Shown: positions 36,264 through 45,751, counted from the first letter of the stretch. The stretch is DNA of 64,000 nucleotides from Thermotogaceae bacterium (GCA_027077795.1 JALWTT010000006.1:496001-560000), one strand, 5' to 3'. Program-made: numbers and translations. The notes: generated from the sequence alone by a model not told the origin.

Positions 36264-38032
36264 TGAGTATGTTTTTCGAAGAAATGGGATCCAGAATAAA
36301 TGAATCGAAGGAAGCTCTTCGAAGGCTTTTGGAGAATCCTGAGGATTATTCTCTCCTAGAAACGATTTTCAGAGATTTTCACACGATGAAAGGATCTGCA
36401 AGCTTGGTCGGAATGAAGAATTTTCAAAAGGTTTTTCACAACCTTGAGGATATTTTAAAGGAATGGAGAGAAAATCCTTCGATGGTGGATCAAAAAAGTG
36501 TTGTGAATATGATAAACACCTTGGAATTTTTGTCATCTAGAAAGAAAAGTCTCTCTGAAGGAGATCTGGAGGAAGTTGAGAGGATATTGAATGGAGAGGG
36601 AAGATTCACGGATGAAGGTTCTAGAGATCTGGCAATCGATAAAGAAATAAAGGAAATGCTGGAGGATATTCTTGACAGTGTCGTGGAACTTGAAACATAT
36701 CTCAAATCCGGAGACATCGAGCTATCAGAAGCCTTGATAGGAATGCTGAAGAAGAAGCTCCTGAAGATTTACGAGAGGACGAAATACGTGAGGCTGTCGG
36801 AGGTACTAACGGGGTTCGAAGATTTAGTTTTAAAAGATGCGCTCGATACTGGTAAAAAAGTCCGCTTGAATTTGAACGTGGAAGGGGCAATGGTAGAGAA
36901 AGAAGATGCATCAGTGTTGAGGGATTCTCTCATTCACGTGGTCAGAAACGCTATCGTTCATGGGATAGAAAAGCCAGATTTTAGGAAAGAATTGGGAAAA
37001 AGTGAGTACGGTCAGATAACAATAACAGCTTTTATAGACGGTGGAGAACTCACGGTGAAAATAGAAGATGATGGTAGGGGCATAGATCTGAAGGCTGTGG
37101 AAAGAAAGGTGAAGAAACTCGGCTTGAGTGTGTCAAACCCCATCGATGCTATATTCCTCCCGGAGTTTTCCACAAGTGATTCCGTGGATGAGAGGAGTGG
37201 AAGAGGGGTCGGATTGAGCGCTGTGAAGGATTTCATCGGATCCAGGAAGGGAACCGTGGATATAGAGACTCATCCTGGAAAAGGGACAAAATTCATTCTT
37301 CGGATTCCCCTGAGAAGATATTTGAAGAGGTGCTTGATATTGAGAAGAGGTGAATCGATTTTCGCGGTCAAAGCGGATGACGTTGATGAGGTAATCAAGG
37401 TTGAAAAGATTTTCACTAAGGATCGTAAAACATATATATCCCATGAGAATAAGATATACGAAGTAGTGGATCTATCAAGCGGAGAAGCGCAGTTTGCGGT
37501 GATATCGAGAGGATTCGCAGTTGTTGCCGATGAAATACTTGAAGTCAGAGACACTCCTTTGAAAATGTCAGACATTTCTGTACCCTTTGTCATCGGGTTT
37601 GCACTCGGACTAGGAATGTTCCCGGTTCCCGTGATAGATCCCTCGAAACTTGAGAAGAGAGTCACACCTGCTGAGGGAAGAAGAAAAGTTTTGGTTGTCG
37701 ATGATTCGCCTCTCACCAGACTGGTCATAATGAGAATACTGGAGAGAGCTGGGTATGATGTGATTGGAGTTCCATCATTTGAAAGAGCTGTTAAAGCTGT
37801 CACAAGTGATGACTTTGATTATGCCATAGTAGATCTAGAACTACCAGACGGGAATGGTATAGATCTGGTAAGGGAGTTGAAGAGAATCAAACCCAGCTTG
37901 CATTTGGCTATTCTTACAACGGCGGATACCGAGGATAACAGAGTCGCTGCTGAAAAAGCCGGGGCAGATGCCTTCCTCTCAAAGAGCAGCGATATAGATA
38001 AGATACTCTCGTTCATGAAAGGAGACGTCTGA
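36254..38032 (+). CDS. Hybrid CheA histidine kinase with C-terminal receiver
   Basis: 592 residues. HPt domain with phospho-acceptor His43 in FRDFHTMKGSAS; no separate P2 domain; dimerisation helices about 125-190; ATPase domain with N232 in VVRNAIVHGIEKP, DDGRGIDL (272-279) and SGRGVGLSAVKD; a divergent CheW-like domain about 350-465; and a receiver domain (478-592) with phospho-Asp527 in YAIVDLELPDGNG and lysine in FLSKSS. This matches WspE-type CheA-REC hybrids. Start GTG 36254 is 10 nt after AGGAGG, inside the CheW gene end. Its own end overlaps cheB by 1 nt (GATGC). Confidence 0.9.
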   Translation: MDLVSMFFEEMGSRINESKEALRRLLENPEDYSLLETIFRDFHTMKGSASLVGMKNFQKVFHNLEDILKEWRENPSMVDQKSVVNMINTLEFLSSRKKSLSEGDLEEVERILNGEGRFTDEGSRDLAIDKEIKEMLEDILDSVVELETYLKSGDIELSEALIGMLKKKLLKIYERTKYVRLSEVLTGFEDLVLKDALDTGKKVRLNLNVEGAMVEKEDASVLRDSLIHVVRNAIVHGIEKPDFRKELGKSEYGQITITAFIDGGELTVKIEDDGRGIDLKAVERKVKKLGLSVSNPIDAIFLPEFSTSDSVDERSGRGVGLSAVKDFIGSRKGTVDIETHPGKGTKFILRIPLRRYLKRCLILRRGESIFAVKADDVDEVIKVEKIFTKDRKTYISHENKIYEVVDLSSGEAQFAVISRGFAVVADEILEVRDTPLKMSDISVPFVIGFALGLGMFPVPVIDPSKLEKRVTPAEGRRKVLVVDDSPLTRLVIMRILERAGYDVIGVPSFERAVKAVTSDDFDYAIVDLELPDGNGIDLVRELKRIKPSLHLAILTTADTEDNRVAAEKAGADAFLSKSSDIDKILSFMKGDV

Positions 38033-38574
38033 TGCTACCAGTTGTCATAGGCTCTTCTGCCGGGGGACCGAATACCTTGAAAAAACTTTTGTTGGGGATA
38101 AGCGATCTCCGGTTCCCTGTTGTTGTAGCTCAACATAATCTCGCCTCTGAGGTGGAAAATTTTGCGAAATGGATAGCATTCGAAACGAAGAGAAAGATAG
38201 TCCTTGTGAATGATAAGGAGATTATAAGGGATGGTAGAGTATACTTTCCGAGTAAAGGTAATGACATACTGATAAAGGGGAAAAATATGGTGACCGTAGA
38301 AAAGTCAAATGGGGCAATAGCTCCAAGTATAGACAGACTCTTTGAAAGTGCTGCCAGGTGCTTGAAAGAAGATGCATTCGCAATAGTTCTAGGTGGACTT
38401 GGAACAGATGGTGTCAGAGGTGCTAGGAAAATAGTTGAATCGGGGGGCAAGGTGATAGTTCAAAGTGATCCAGAGTTTGGATATCTTCCCGAGATGGTTT
38501 TTAAGAACACTGAAAAGGTTGCTAGAAGAAGTTTGGAAGAGATAATCCTCATATTGGAAACATTAGTGAGGTGA
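38032..38574 (+). CDS. Stand-alone CheB-type methylesterase domain
   Basis: Removes methyl groups from chemoreceptor glutamates. Only 180 residues, i.e. the catalytic domain without the usual N-terminal receiver. Triad: Ser9 in VIGSSAGGPN, His35 in VVAQHN, Asp126 in GGLGTDGVRGA. GIAPSID-like segment AIAPSIDRLF is also typical. Without a receiver its activity would not be phospho-gated in the usual way; the REC domain of CheA may substitute, but this is inference. It ends 4 nt before the next start region. Confidence 0.88.
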   Translation: MLPVVIGSSAGGPNTLKKLLLGISDLRFPVVVAQHNLASEVENFAKWIAFETKRKIVLVNDKEIIRDGRVYFPSKGNDILIKGKNMVTVEKSNGAIAPSIDRLFESAARCLKEDAFAIVLGGLGTDGVRGARKIVESGGKVIVQSDPEFGYLPEMVFKNTEKVARRSLEEIILILETLVR

Positions 38575-38578
38575 TTTG

Positions 38579-39985
38579 GTGAGGAGAGTCCTGGTCGCCG
38601 ATGATAGCCCTGTTTGGAGAAGTTTTATTTCTAACATTGTGAAAGAACATGGCGATACAGTTGAAACTGCATCAGATGGTCTTGAAGCATATAACAAAGC
38701 TTTTGAGTTTGTGCCAGACATAATATTTACAGATATCGAGATGCCGATGTTGAGAGGTTATACGCTGTGTAGAATTCTTCGAAATGAGCCTGCTTTCAAA
38801 AGCAGTGGTGTCATCATAATGACTTCTCTGAGCGAAACTTTGAACAGATTTTGGGCGGAGAAGTCCGGAGCGAGTGGATTTTTGAGTAAGGAAGGCGGAT
38901 CAGAGGATATCAGAAAGAATGTAATCGCATTTCTTGAAAGGGATTCTTTCAGGGCTGACAGATCTTTTCTCAAAAATTCAAGTCCTAAGCCCATATATGA
39001 GATAAATTTGCTCCTTGAAAAGCTATTACTGAAAGAGACGATAAAAAGTGAGATATATTCCCTCTTCAAATACGTGACAGATGAAGAGCATATAATGTGG
39101 AAGCTATCCGATCTGATCTTCCAACTCCTTCCTGTCAGACTCGTAGCAGTTATGGTTCTAGATCCACTCCAAGGTAGGTTGTTTATAGCTTCGAAAGAAG
39201 ATGGTACAAGCGTTGACTTCGATGAAGTTAGAGATACCCTATTTGCCGTGTTGTCCAGACCAGTTATCCCAATGAGTTGGAAATTCGGCGGAAATACTAA
39301 AAGGGGTGAATTTGTCCCGAACCTACTCCCATTTGTAGTGAAGAACACCGAAGAGATAGGGGTAATAGGTGTGGAAGCTGATAATCTCCAGATGGAGGAC
39401 CTTGAGATAATGGTGGATATAGTTACCAACCTTTCATCGTTGTTTGAAATATCGTTGATGTATTCTTCTGCGGTTATGCAAGCTAAGGTGGATGAGCTCA
39501 CAAAGCTCCTAAATTACAGGGCTCTTATGGAGAAGTTATCTGAGAATTTCACGATTGCTAAGAGGAATGGTACTTTGTTCTCAATCGGGATGATCGATAT
39601 AGACGACTTCAAAAAGGTTAATGACACATTTGGACATACCACGGGGAACAACGTCCTCAAGGAGCTAGCTTCTGTTATGAAGAATTCCTTCAGAGATATA
39701 GATATACTGGGGAGATATGGAGGTGAAGAGTTTTCCGTGGGCATTCTGGCATCGGGCATTGAGGAGGCATACAAGGCTATGGAAAGGTTTAGGAAAAACG
39801 TGGAGAACCATGATTGGAAAAAAGTTAACCTTGACTTGAAGGTCACCATTAGTGGGGGAATAACGTCTACAAGTGTTAGAAGCTATAGAACGGTTGTCGA
39901 AATGATAGAAGACGCCGACAGAGCTCTCTACATATCAAAGAACTCTGGGAAAAACAAGATAACTAAATTCACAGATCTAACGTGA
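38579..39985 (+). CDS. REC-GGDEF response regulator (diguanylate cyclase)
   Basis: About 468 residues. N-terminal receiver (4-118) with acids in VADDS and phospho-Asp near 52 in IIFTDIEMPMLRG; a middle GAF-like domain (about 145-300: LVAVMVLDPLQGRLFIA...); and a C-terminal GGDEF domain (about 305-465) with MIDIDDFKKVNDTFGH, active site GGEEF and an intact inhibitory RxxD (RDID) five residues before it. It should make cyclic di-GMP under control of the CheA kinase, like WspR. Start GTG 38579 (7 nt after GAGG) or TTG 38576. Last gene of the cluster. Confidence 0.9.
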   Translation: MRRVLVADDSPVWRSFISNIVKEHGDTVETASDGLEAYNKAFEFVPDIIFTDIEMPMLRGYTLCRILRNEPAFKSSGVIIMTSLSETLNRFWAEKSGASGFLSKEGGSEDIRKNVIAFLERDSFRADRSFLKNSSPKPIYEINLLLEKLLLKETIKSEIYSLFKYVTDEEHIMWKLSDLIFQLLPVRLVAVMVLDPLQGRLFIASKEDGTSVDFDEVRDTLFAVLSRPVIPMSWKFGGNTKRGEFVPNLLPFVVKNTEEIGVIGVEADNLQMEDLEIMVDIVTNLSSLFEISLMYSSAVMQAKVDELTKLLNYRALMEKLSENFTIAKRNGTLFSIGMIDIDDFKKVNDTFGHTTGNNVLKELASVMKNSFRDIDILGRYGGEEFSVGILASGIEEAYKAMERFRKNVENHDWKKVNLDLKVTISGGITSTSVRSYRTVVEMIEDADRALYISKNSGKNKITKFTDLT

Positions 39986-40000
39986 ACGCTGATCTGTGAA
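39968..40000. repeat. 10-bp inverted repeat at the end of the REC-GGDEF gene
   Basis: TTCACAGATC (39968-39977) and GATCTGTGAA (39991-40000) form a perfect 10-bp stem with a 13-nt loop spanning the stop codon. No T run follows, so it may be a T-less terminator, an mRNA-stabilising hairpin or a protein site. The space to 40085 before the Mrp operon shows no clear promoter. Confidence 0.5.
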
Positions 40001-40085
40001 AGGCAAAAAGAATTTTCATCACAAAAGCCAAAGGTGAATTTTAAAGGTGAATGTGATATGCTTCAGGTTCGAGGAGGTGTTAGAC

Positions 40086-40553
40086 GTGAGTGTATTCATA
40101 ACAAGTCTGGTGATATGGTTACTTCTCACGAACTTTTCGTATTCTGAGCTCCTCGCCGGAGTCATTGTTTCTATCTTTGTGGCATTGATCTTCCGAAAAT
40201 ACCACGCCATTAGGTTCGATTGGAAGTTCCTTGTGAGGTTCGCTTATTACACCGTAGTCTATCTTCCCGTTTTCATAGTTGAGATGGTGAAGGCAAATCT
40301 GGATGTTGCAGCTAGGGTTCTGAACCCAAAGCTTCCTTTAAATCCTGGTTTTGTACAGGTCAAAACACAGCTCAAGGGAGACGCGGCAAAGCTCTTTCTT
40401 GCTAATTCCATAACACTTACTCCCGGCACTCTCAGTATGGATGCCAAAGGAGAGAAGCTGTTCATACACTGGATAGATGTCAAGACCATTGAAGACAAAG
40501 AGAAGTACATCTCAAAGAGATTCGAGCGGATCCTCAAGGGGGTGTTCGAATGA
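40086..40553 (+). CDS. MrpE/MbhA-like subunit
   Basis: First gene of the Mrp-Mbx complex. About 155 residues from GTG 40086, 7-8 nt after GAGGAGG. Two to three N-terminal hydrophobic spans, a middle LLLTNFSYSELLAGVIVS and a C-terminal soluble segment with FLANSITLTPGTLSMD, the MrpE hallmark. It is part of the sodium/proton antiporter module of the membrane arm. Overlaps mrpF by 4 nt, as do most genes here. Confidence 0.9.
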   Translation: MSVFITSLVIWLLLTNFSYSELLAGVIVSIFVALIFRKYHAIRFDWKFLVRFAYYTVVYLPVFIVEMVKANLDVAARVLNPKLPLNPGFVQVKTQLKGDAAKLFLANSITLTPGTLSMDAKGEKLFIHWIDVKTIEDKEKYISKRFERILKGVFE

Positions 40554-40798
40554 TAGTACTATTTTTCACTTTGATAGGTATAGGGGTGATTTTGGCTTTT
40601 ATAAGAGTCATAATAGGTCCGACGTCTCCAGATAGAGTGGCGGCGCTCGACACTATGAATGTGATGCTAACAGGCCTCATAGTGGTCTTGGCTTATGTTT
40701 TTAACAGATCTATATACCTCGATATAGCACTTGTCTATGCACTTCTTTCGTTCTTGGAAACGATCGTTATATCGAGGTATCTGGAGGGGAGAAAATGA
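40550..40798 (+). CDS. MrpF/MbhB-like subunit
   Basis: 82 residues, three hydrophobic spans, with the MrpF motif RVIIGPTSPDRVAALDTMN. Antiporter module of the complex. ATG 40550 overlaps the previous stop and ends overlapping the MrpG gene. Confidence 0.9.
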   Translation: MIVLFFTLIGIGVILAFIRVIIGPTSPDRVAALDTMNVMLTGLIVVLAYVFNRSIYLDIALVYALLSFLETIVISRYLEGRK

Positions 40799-41124
40799 GT
40801 GCGAACGTGGTCATAGGGGATATACTTTTGGCAATTGGGGCTTTTTTTTATTTCCTGGGAGGCCTGGGAATCTTAAGGATGCCAGACGTTTACAACAGGC
40901 TTCAGGCTGGCACCAAAGCTACCACTCTTGGCACCTTTTCAACGGTCCTAGGAGTTGGAATAGCAAAGCCAGAATTTCTTCTCAAAACGTTGATAATAAT
41001 AGCCTTTGTGGCTTTGACCAACCCTGTTGGGAGTTCAGTCCTGGCCAGGGCTTCCTACCTTTCGGGAATCAAACCTTGTGATTGTACAAAGGTTGACGAG
41101 TACAAAGGTGGTGGTGAGGAATGA
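40795..41124 (+). CDS. MrpG/MbhC-like subunit
   Basis: 109 residues, three spans. The MrpG signature GGLGILRMPDVYNRLQAGTK is clear. C-terminal tail contains a CDCTK segment not usual in the family. Part of the antiporter module. Confidence 0.9.
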   Translation: MSANVVIGDILLAIGAFFYFLGGLGILRMPDVYNRLQAGTKATTLGTFSTVLGVGIAKPEFLLKTLIIIAFVALTNPVGSSVLARASYLSGIKPCDCTKVDEYKGGGEE

Positions 41125-41363
41125 GCGCCCTTATCTGGATAGCGGGAGGAATGATGGTAGTTGCTGCTGTATTCGCGGTTGAAGCCAAGAGAATTCTAGA
41201 TAGTGTTATAGCGATGTCAGCTCTCAGCCTCATCTCGGTTTTCCTGTTTATAGCCATGAGGGCACCGGATGTTGCCATAACCGAGGCAGCGGTTGGAGCA
41301 GGTCTCGTAACGGCGGTCCTTCTTGTTACCCTCTTCAGGATGAAGGGAGGTGGTGATGAATGA
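41121..41363 (+). CDS. MbhD-like (DUF4040) subunit
   Basis: 80 residues, three hydrophobic spans, with VIAMSALSLISVFLFIAMRA followed by PDVAITEAAVGAG, the conserved part seen in MbhD and in the C-terminus of MrpA. In Mrp antiporters this segment is joined to a long MrpA; in Mbh/Mbx it is a separate gene, as here. Overlaps both neighbours. Confidence 0.88.
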   Translation: MSALIWIAGGMMVVAAVFAVEAKRILDSVIAMSALSLISVFLFIAMRAPDVAITEAAVGAGLVTAVLLVTLFRMKGGGDE

Positions 41364-42127
41364 GGAGACTCTACGCTATACTGGTTGCAGCAGGTTTGAT
41401 ATACATGCTTTTTGTGTTTCTTGGTACTCTGCCACTTTACGGGAAAGTGGATCTTTCCAATAGAGTTTCAGCGCATTTTCTGGCAAAGGATGTAAATTCC
41501 GTAGATGTAAAAAAATGGGTTGAAGGAGATAAGCAGGTTCCGTCGAGGGAAAAGATTTATGGAAGAAAGGGATTTGAAGATGAGAGTGCTAATGTTGTTA
41601 CATCAATTGTCGTGAATTACAGGTCTTTCGATACTTTGGGAGAAGTCACAGTTCTTTTCGCATCAGCTGTTGGAATAGGCTTGGTCCTTGGCGGAATGAA
41701 AAGAATGGGATATGGAAGAAAACCGAATTTCATCCTCAGGGTTAGTACAGGGATACTTCTCCCTTTGATAATAATGTTTGGGATATATATATTCGTTCAC
41801 GGTCATCTCACACCAGGTGGGGGATTTCCAGGAGGAACTGTTATAGCCGCGGCTGTGCTCCTACTCTACCTGTCAAATGAAGAGTTCGTCGCAAACATGA
41901 AAACCTCGAAATCTCTCGAAGGTTCTATGGGATCTCTTTATGTGATATTCGGTCTTGCAGGGTTGGCAACCGGTGGAGCGTTCCTGTTCAACTTTCTACC
42001 AAACGGTGTTGTAGGATCACTTTTCAGTGCAGGTGTTGTGCCTCTAGTTTATATGACGATAGGTCTTAAAGTCGGATCAGAACTCTCAGGTGTCGTTGCA
42101 GAGATACACGAAGAGAGGGAGGGATGA
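41360..42127 (+). CDS. MbhE-MnhB fused subunit
   Basis: 255 residues. The N-terminal half (1-115) resembles MbhE, ending ANVVTSIVVNYRSFDTLGE plus a span; the C-terminal half (about 120-255) is an MnhB/MrpB domain with GHLTPGGGFPGGTVIAAA. The two are separate genes in Mbh. ATG 41360 follows GGAGGTGG and overlaps the MbhD-like stop. Confidence 0.85.
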   Translation: MRRLYAILVAAGLIYMLFVFLGTLPLYGKVDLSNRVSAHFLAKDVNSVDVKKWVEGDKQVPSREKIYGRKGFEDESANVVTSIVVNYRSFDTLGEVTVLFASAVGIGLVLGGMKRMGYGRKPNFILRVSTGILLPLIIMFGIYIFVHGHLTPGGGFPGGTVIAAAVLLLYLSNEEFVANMKTSKSLEGSMGSLYVIFGLAGLATGGAFLFNFLPNGVVGSLFSAGVVPLVYMTIGLKVGSELSGVVAEIHEEREG

Positions 42128-42129
42128 AG

Positions 42130-42474
42130 ATGGTATACGGTATATCGATAATTTTAATAGGGATAGGAATATACGGCCTCATGACCCAGAAGAATCTCTT
42201 TAAGCATATCGTTTCCCTCTCGATAATAGACACTGCGGTGAACATATTCATCGTTGCTACAGGTTATGTGAGCAATGGAAAAGCTCCCATATATACAAGG
42301 GCTCTTCCGGGCTTTTCCCCAAACTCTTTTGTCGATCCACTTCCGCAGGCACTCGTTCTGACGGCAATCGTTATAGGTGTTGGAACATTAGCCCTTGGAG
42401 CCTCTTTGCTCGTACGCGTCAAAGAGAAGCACTCCTCAATCAATGTTGAGAACATGAAGGGAGTGGGAGAATGA
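42130..42474 (+). CDS. MrpC/NuoK-like subunit
   Basis: About 114 residues, three spans; IGIYGLMTQKNLFKHIVSLSI and DPLPQALVLTAIVIGVG are typical of MrpC (homologous to NuoK). The ATG at 42124 abuts the SD directly, so ATG 42130 is preferred. Confidence 0.88.
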   Translation: MVYGISIILIGIGIYGLMTQKNLFKHIVSLSIIDTAVNIFIVATGYVSNGKAPIYTRALPGFSPNSFVDPLPQALVLTAIVIGVGTLALGASLLVRVKEKHSSINVENMKGVGE

Positions 42475-43865
42475 TCAGTCTACTTATTGCGATCCCGCTT
42501 CTACTGGCGTTCATTTCCATCATTTGGAGAAGCTTATCAAAGCCCCTGTTCTTTCTTGCATCGTTCACGAATATCGTAATACTTATTACATCATGGTTTC
42601 CAAACGGCGTAGAAATTCACGCTATGGGGAATTGGAAACCTCCTTTTGGAATAAACCTCGTTTTCGATAACGCGAGCTTTTACGCAGCTCTTGTGGTGAA
42701 CGCATTCTTCCTCTTAACTTCTCTGCTACCAGGCTTAGTTGGGAATTATGGAATCCCACTCATGCTTCTCATGGCTGCGGCAAATGGTTTTGTTCTCACT
42801 GGGGACCTTTTCAATTCGTTCGTGTTCATGGAAATAATAACGATAACCGCTGTGACCATAGCTTCAAAGAAAGAGAATTTTTACAACGCTTTCAAATACT
42901 TGATACTTGGTGGAATAGCCGGATCAATTTATCTTCTAGCTACTATCTTCGCTTATGCCTCAACCGGCAGTTTGAACATGGCTCATGTCTCCATGGCGGG
43001 AATATCATCCTCTTCGCTGGTTGCCATAACTACACTCTATGCTATCGGACTTGGTGTTGAAGCTAAGTTATTCCCACTGAACGGCTGGGTTTCAGGGGTT
43101 TATGGAGGAAATGACCTTGCTCCTGTCATTCTCGGAACTTCAGTCTCTTTTGCAGCCCTTTACATGGTTGGAAGGTTGTTCGGAACAGTCTTTCATGGAA
43201 ATGGTGCAGAGGTTCTCTACACCTTAGCATTGATAACAATAGTCATAGGAGAAGTCGCCGCTCTGAGACAGAGAAATCTTCTAAAAACATTTGCGTATTC
43301 CAGCGTTGCGCAAGCCGGCGTAGTAGTCGCCATGCTTTCGAAGGGAACGGGAACGGCGATGGGACTTGCATATTTTCACCTCACAAACGATGCAGTGGCA
43401 AAGTTCGTGATATTCCTAGTTGCGGGATTTTTAGTCTATAACTACAAAAATCTCAATGGTGTGTTCAAAAAGCACAAAGTTTTGGGTGCCTCCTTCAGTA
43501 TAGCCAGTTTCTCACTAGTGGGTTTCCCACTTTTTGCGGGTTTTCAAAGTAAGTTGAGAATCATCATGGAGGCCTTTTCGATGAAGGATTACCTCTTCCC
43601 ATCTGTCATGCTTCTGGCAACTCTCATAGAAGTGGGCTACGTTGTTAGGTGGAATGTAAAGTTATGGTTCGAAGAAGAGACCCAGGAGAAGGCTGAGACC
43701 CCAGTTATAGCCAGCACGCTTGCTCTAATACTCGCCCTTGTTTTGATCACCGTCTTCATCAAACCAGATATATTCCTTGGTGGTGCTATGAAAATGGGAA
43801 ATGCTTTAGCCGATACAAAGGACTATATTCAGGGTGTTCTCTCCGTCGTGAAGGGAGGGATGTGA
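42471..43865 (+). CDS. MrpD/NuoN-like proton-channel subunit
   Basis: 464 residues, about 13-14 membrane spans of the antiporter/NuoLMN family. Key polar elements are present: a conserved glutamate in NSFVFMEIITITAVTIAS, lysine/His region GLGVEAKLFPLNGWVSGVYGG and TFAYSSVAQAGVV. It pumps H+ or Na+ in the membrane arm. Overlaps mrpC by 4 nt. Confidence 0.92.
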   Translation: MISLLIAIPLLLAFISIIWRSLSKPLFFLASFTNIVILITSWFPNGVEIHAMGNWKPPFGINLVFDNASFYAALVVNAFFLLTSLLPGLVGNYGIPLMLLMAAANGFVLTGDLFNSFVFMEIITITAVTIASKKENFYNAFKYLILGGIAGSIYLLATIFAYASTGSLNMAHVSMAGISSSSLVAITTLYAIGLGVEAKLFPLNGWVSGVYGGNDLAPVILGTSVSFAALYMVGRLFGTVFHGNGAEVLYTLALITIVIGEVAALRQRNLLKTFAYSSVAQAGVVVAMLSKGTGTAMGLAYFHLTNDAVAKFVIFLVAGFLVYNYKNLNGVFKKHKVLGASFSIASFSLVGFPLFAGFQSKLRIIMEAFSMKDYLFPSVMLLATLIEVGYVVRWNVKLWFEEETQEKAETPVIASTLALILALVLITVFIKPDIFLGGAMKMGNALADTKDYIQGVLSVVKGGM

Positions 43866-43866
43866 T

Positions 43867-45750
43867 GTGGCGATGAGCACTCTCTTGGTATCTTTAGTAG
43901 CCACATCTGTGGTCATGTATTTCATCTCCAAAGCCAGCTGGAAAATCGGAGCTATATTGAACTTTCTGATAGGAATCTTCTTGATATCCTATGTATTCGC
44001 TTTGAGCACAGGAACCACAAGTGAGCTTGGTACACTGTTTGGACAGAAACTCCAATTGATTTGGACAAACGCATCTTATTACTTCTCCTTGGTGAGTTTG
44101 CTTGTTATAGTTTCTGTCATGCTTTTCGCCATAAAATGGCTTGATTCCCAAAAATACCCAGCGGCTTTCAACATGTTCCTTCTCATGATGACGGCTGGAT
44201 CCCTCGGAGTCTTCATGGCTGCTGATTTGATAACGCTTTACATCTTTTGGGAAATAGCCGTCTTGTCGTCTATGCTCATAGTTCCGATGGGGAAGAAGGA
44301 ATCGAGGAAAGCCGCTGTTGTATATGCTGTGATGAGCGCTTCTGGAACTTACATGTACCTTTACGGAGCTTTCCTAGCTTTTCAAAGATATGGAACTTTG
44401 AACATATCCGAGATAGCTAAGCATATGGTCTCTGATCCGTCAACAGGTATTAAAGCGACGATATTCCTTCTTCTGGCATCTGCTGGAATAGCCAAGAGTG
44501 GTATATTCCCACTCCACACGTGGCTGAGAATTGCGCACGGAAACGCCCCAGATGCGTTCTCAGCAGTTCTCTCAGGGCAGCTTGTTAAGTTAGGTAGCTA
44601 TGTCCTCATGGTTTCAGTTGCCGCTCTTCCATCGCTAAAGATTTTCTCGAATATTCCCTTCTACTCGGGTATACCTGCAACTAACTATTTCCTCATAGCT
44701 CTCGGTGCGACGTCGATAATAATCGGAACCCTTATGGCCATAAAGCAAGATGATATGAAGATGCTCATAGCATTCTCCTCCGTTGCAAATGGAGGGTACA
44801 TACTCATAGGCATAGGGACGATGGATCCGATAGGCTTTGAGGGAGGAGTTCTTCATGTTTTCAACCACGCATTGGCAGCTGCAGTTATATTCATGGCATT
44901 TGCTTCGGTTGTTTATAGAACACACACTAAGAAAATAAGTGAGCTTGGCGGACTCATACACAAGATGCCGATAACTTTCCTCGCATATCTTTTCGCCATA
45001 ATATCATTAGCGGGGATACCTCCAATGAGCGGCTTCATTTCCAAGTGGATGATATATCAGGCTCTCGTCAGAAAGGGGATGTTCATAACAGCGTTCATCG
45101 CATTTTTCGGATCGATAGGCTCTTTCCTGTACGTTTTCAGGCCACTTGCAGGAGTATTTCTAGGTCAGCTCCCCAAGAAGTATAAGGATGTCAAGGAAGT
45201 TTCGCCAATCATGTGGCTTCCCATGGTGATACTTGTAACCATTAGTTTGATCATAGGAATTTGGCCATTCCCGATCCTCAAACCTATAGAAGGTATGAGA
45301 ATGGATTTTGGGATTGCACCCACAATGAAGATAGCTGATTCGAGCCATTGGCTCATAAAAGGGTTCGCTGGAAACTGGAACCCTGTTTTGGTCTTCAATT
45401 TGTTCTTAATAGGTTTTGTCATCGCTTATATACTCTACACGCTTTTCCCGCGCCCCAAAAAAGTGGATTTGCTCGCTCCCCATAAGAAAGAGGGAGCTCC
45501 GATCAACATCTACACGGGAGGCGAGTTCATATACAATCCGGACCTTTACCAGTACAACACGAAGTTTTATGCGGGGTTTGAAAGAATGTACGAAAAGCAT
45601 CCATCTTGGGAGAAACTACTTGAAATGCTTGCGAAGTTCTTCTACGATCTTGGAGAATGGGTACACGGTTGGTTTTTCAGACCTTCTCCATCTGCCTACA
45701 CATTCTGGGTGACATTAACCATACTAATCGTATTCTGGGTGAGGTGGTGA
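43867..45750 (+). CDS. Second MrpD/NuoL-like subunit (MbxH'-like)
   Basis: 627 residues, a second antiporter-like subunit with TLYIFWEIAVLSSMLI, GIFPLHTWLRIAHGNAP and IAFSSVANGGYILIGIG. The C-terminal third adds spans and a soluble segment (PRPKKVDLLAPHKKEG, YTGGEFIYNPDLYQ). Two such subunits, rather than one, distinguish Mbx/Mbs-type complexes from Mbh hydrogenases. Start GTG 43867 or ATG 43873. Confidence 0.9.
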   Translation: MAMSTLLVSLVATSVVMYFISKASWKIGAILNFLIGIFLISYVFALSTGTTSELGTLFGQKLQLIWTNASYYFSLVSLLVIVSVMLFAIKWLDSQKYPAAFNMFLLMMTAGSLGVFMAADLITLYIFWEIAVLSSMLIVPMGKKESRKAAVVYAVMSASGTYMYLYGAFLAFQRYGTLNISEIAKHMVSDPSTGIKATIFLLLASAGIAKSGIFPLHTWLRIAHGNAPDAFSAVLSGQLVKLGSYVLMVSVAALPSLKIFSNIPFYSGIPATNYFLIALGATSIIIGTLMAIKQDDMKMLIAFSSVANGGYILIGIGTMDPIGFEGGVLHVFNHALAAAVIFMAFASVVYRTHTKKISELGGLIHKMPITFLAYLFAIISLAGIPPMSGFISKWMIYQALVRKGMFITAFIAFFGSIGSFLYVFRPLAGVFLGQLPKKYKDVKEVSPIMWLPMVILVTISLIIGIWPFPILKPIEGMRMDFGIAPTMKIADSSHWLIKGFAGNWNPVLVFNLFLIGFVIAYILYTLFPRPKKVDLLAPHKKEGAPINIYTGGEFIYNPDLYQYNTKFYAGFERMYEKHPSWEKLLEMLAKFFYDLGEWVHGWFFRPSPSAYTFWVTLTILIVFWVRW

Positions 45751-45751
45751 T

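Noticed and set aside
38758-39501. 247-codon frame antisense to the REC-GGDEF gene
   Set aside because: No SD, Ser-rich composition typical of antisense shadows, and the sense frame has clear REC and GGDEF motifs.
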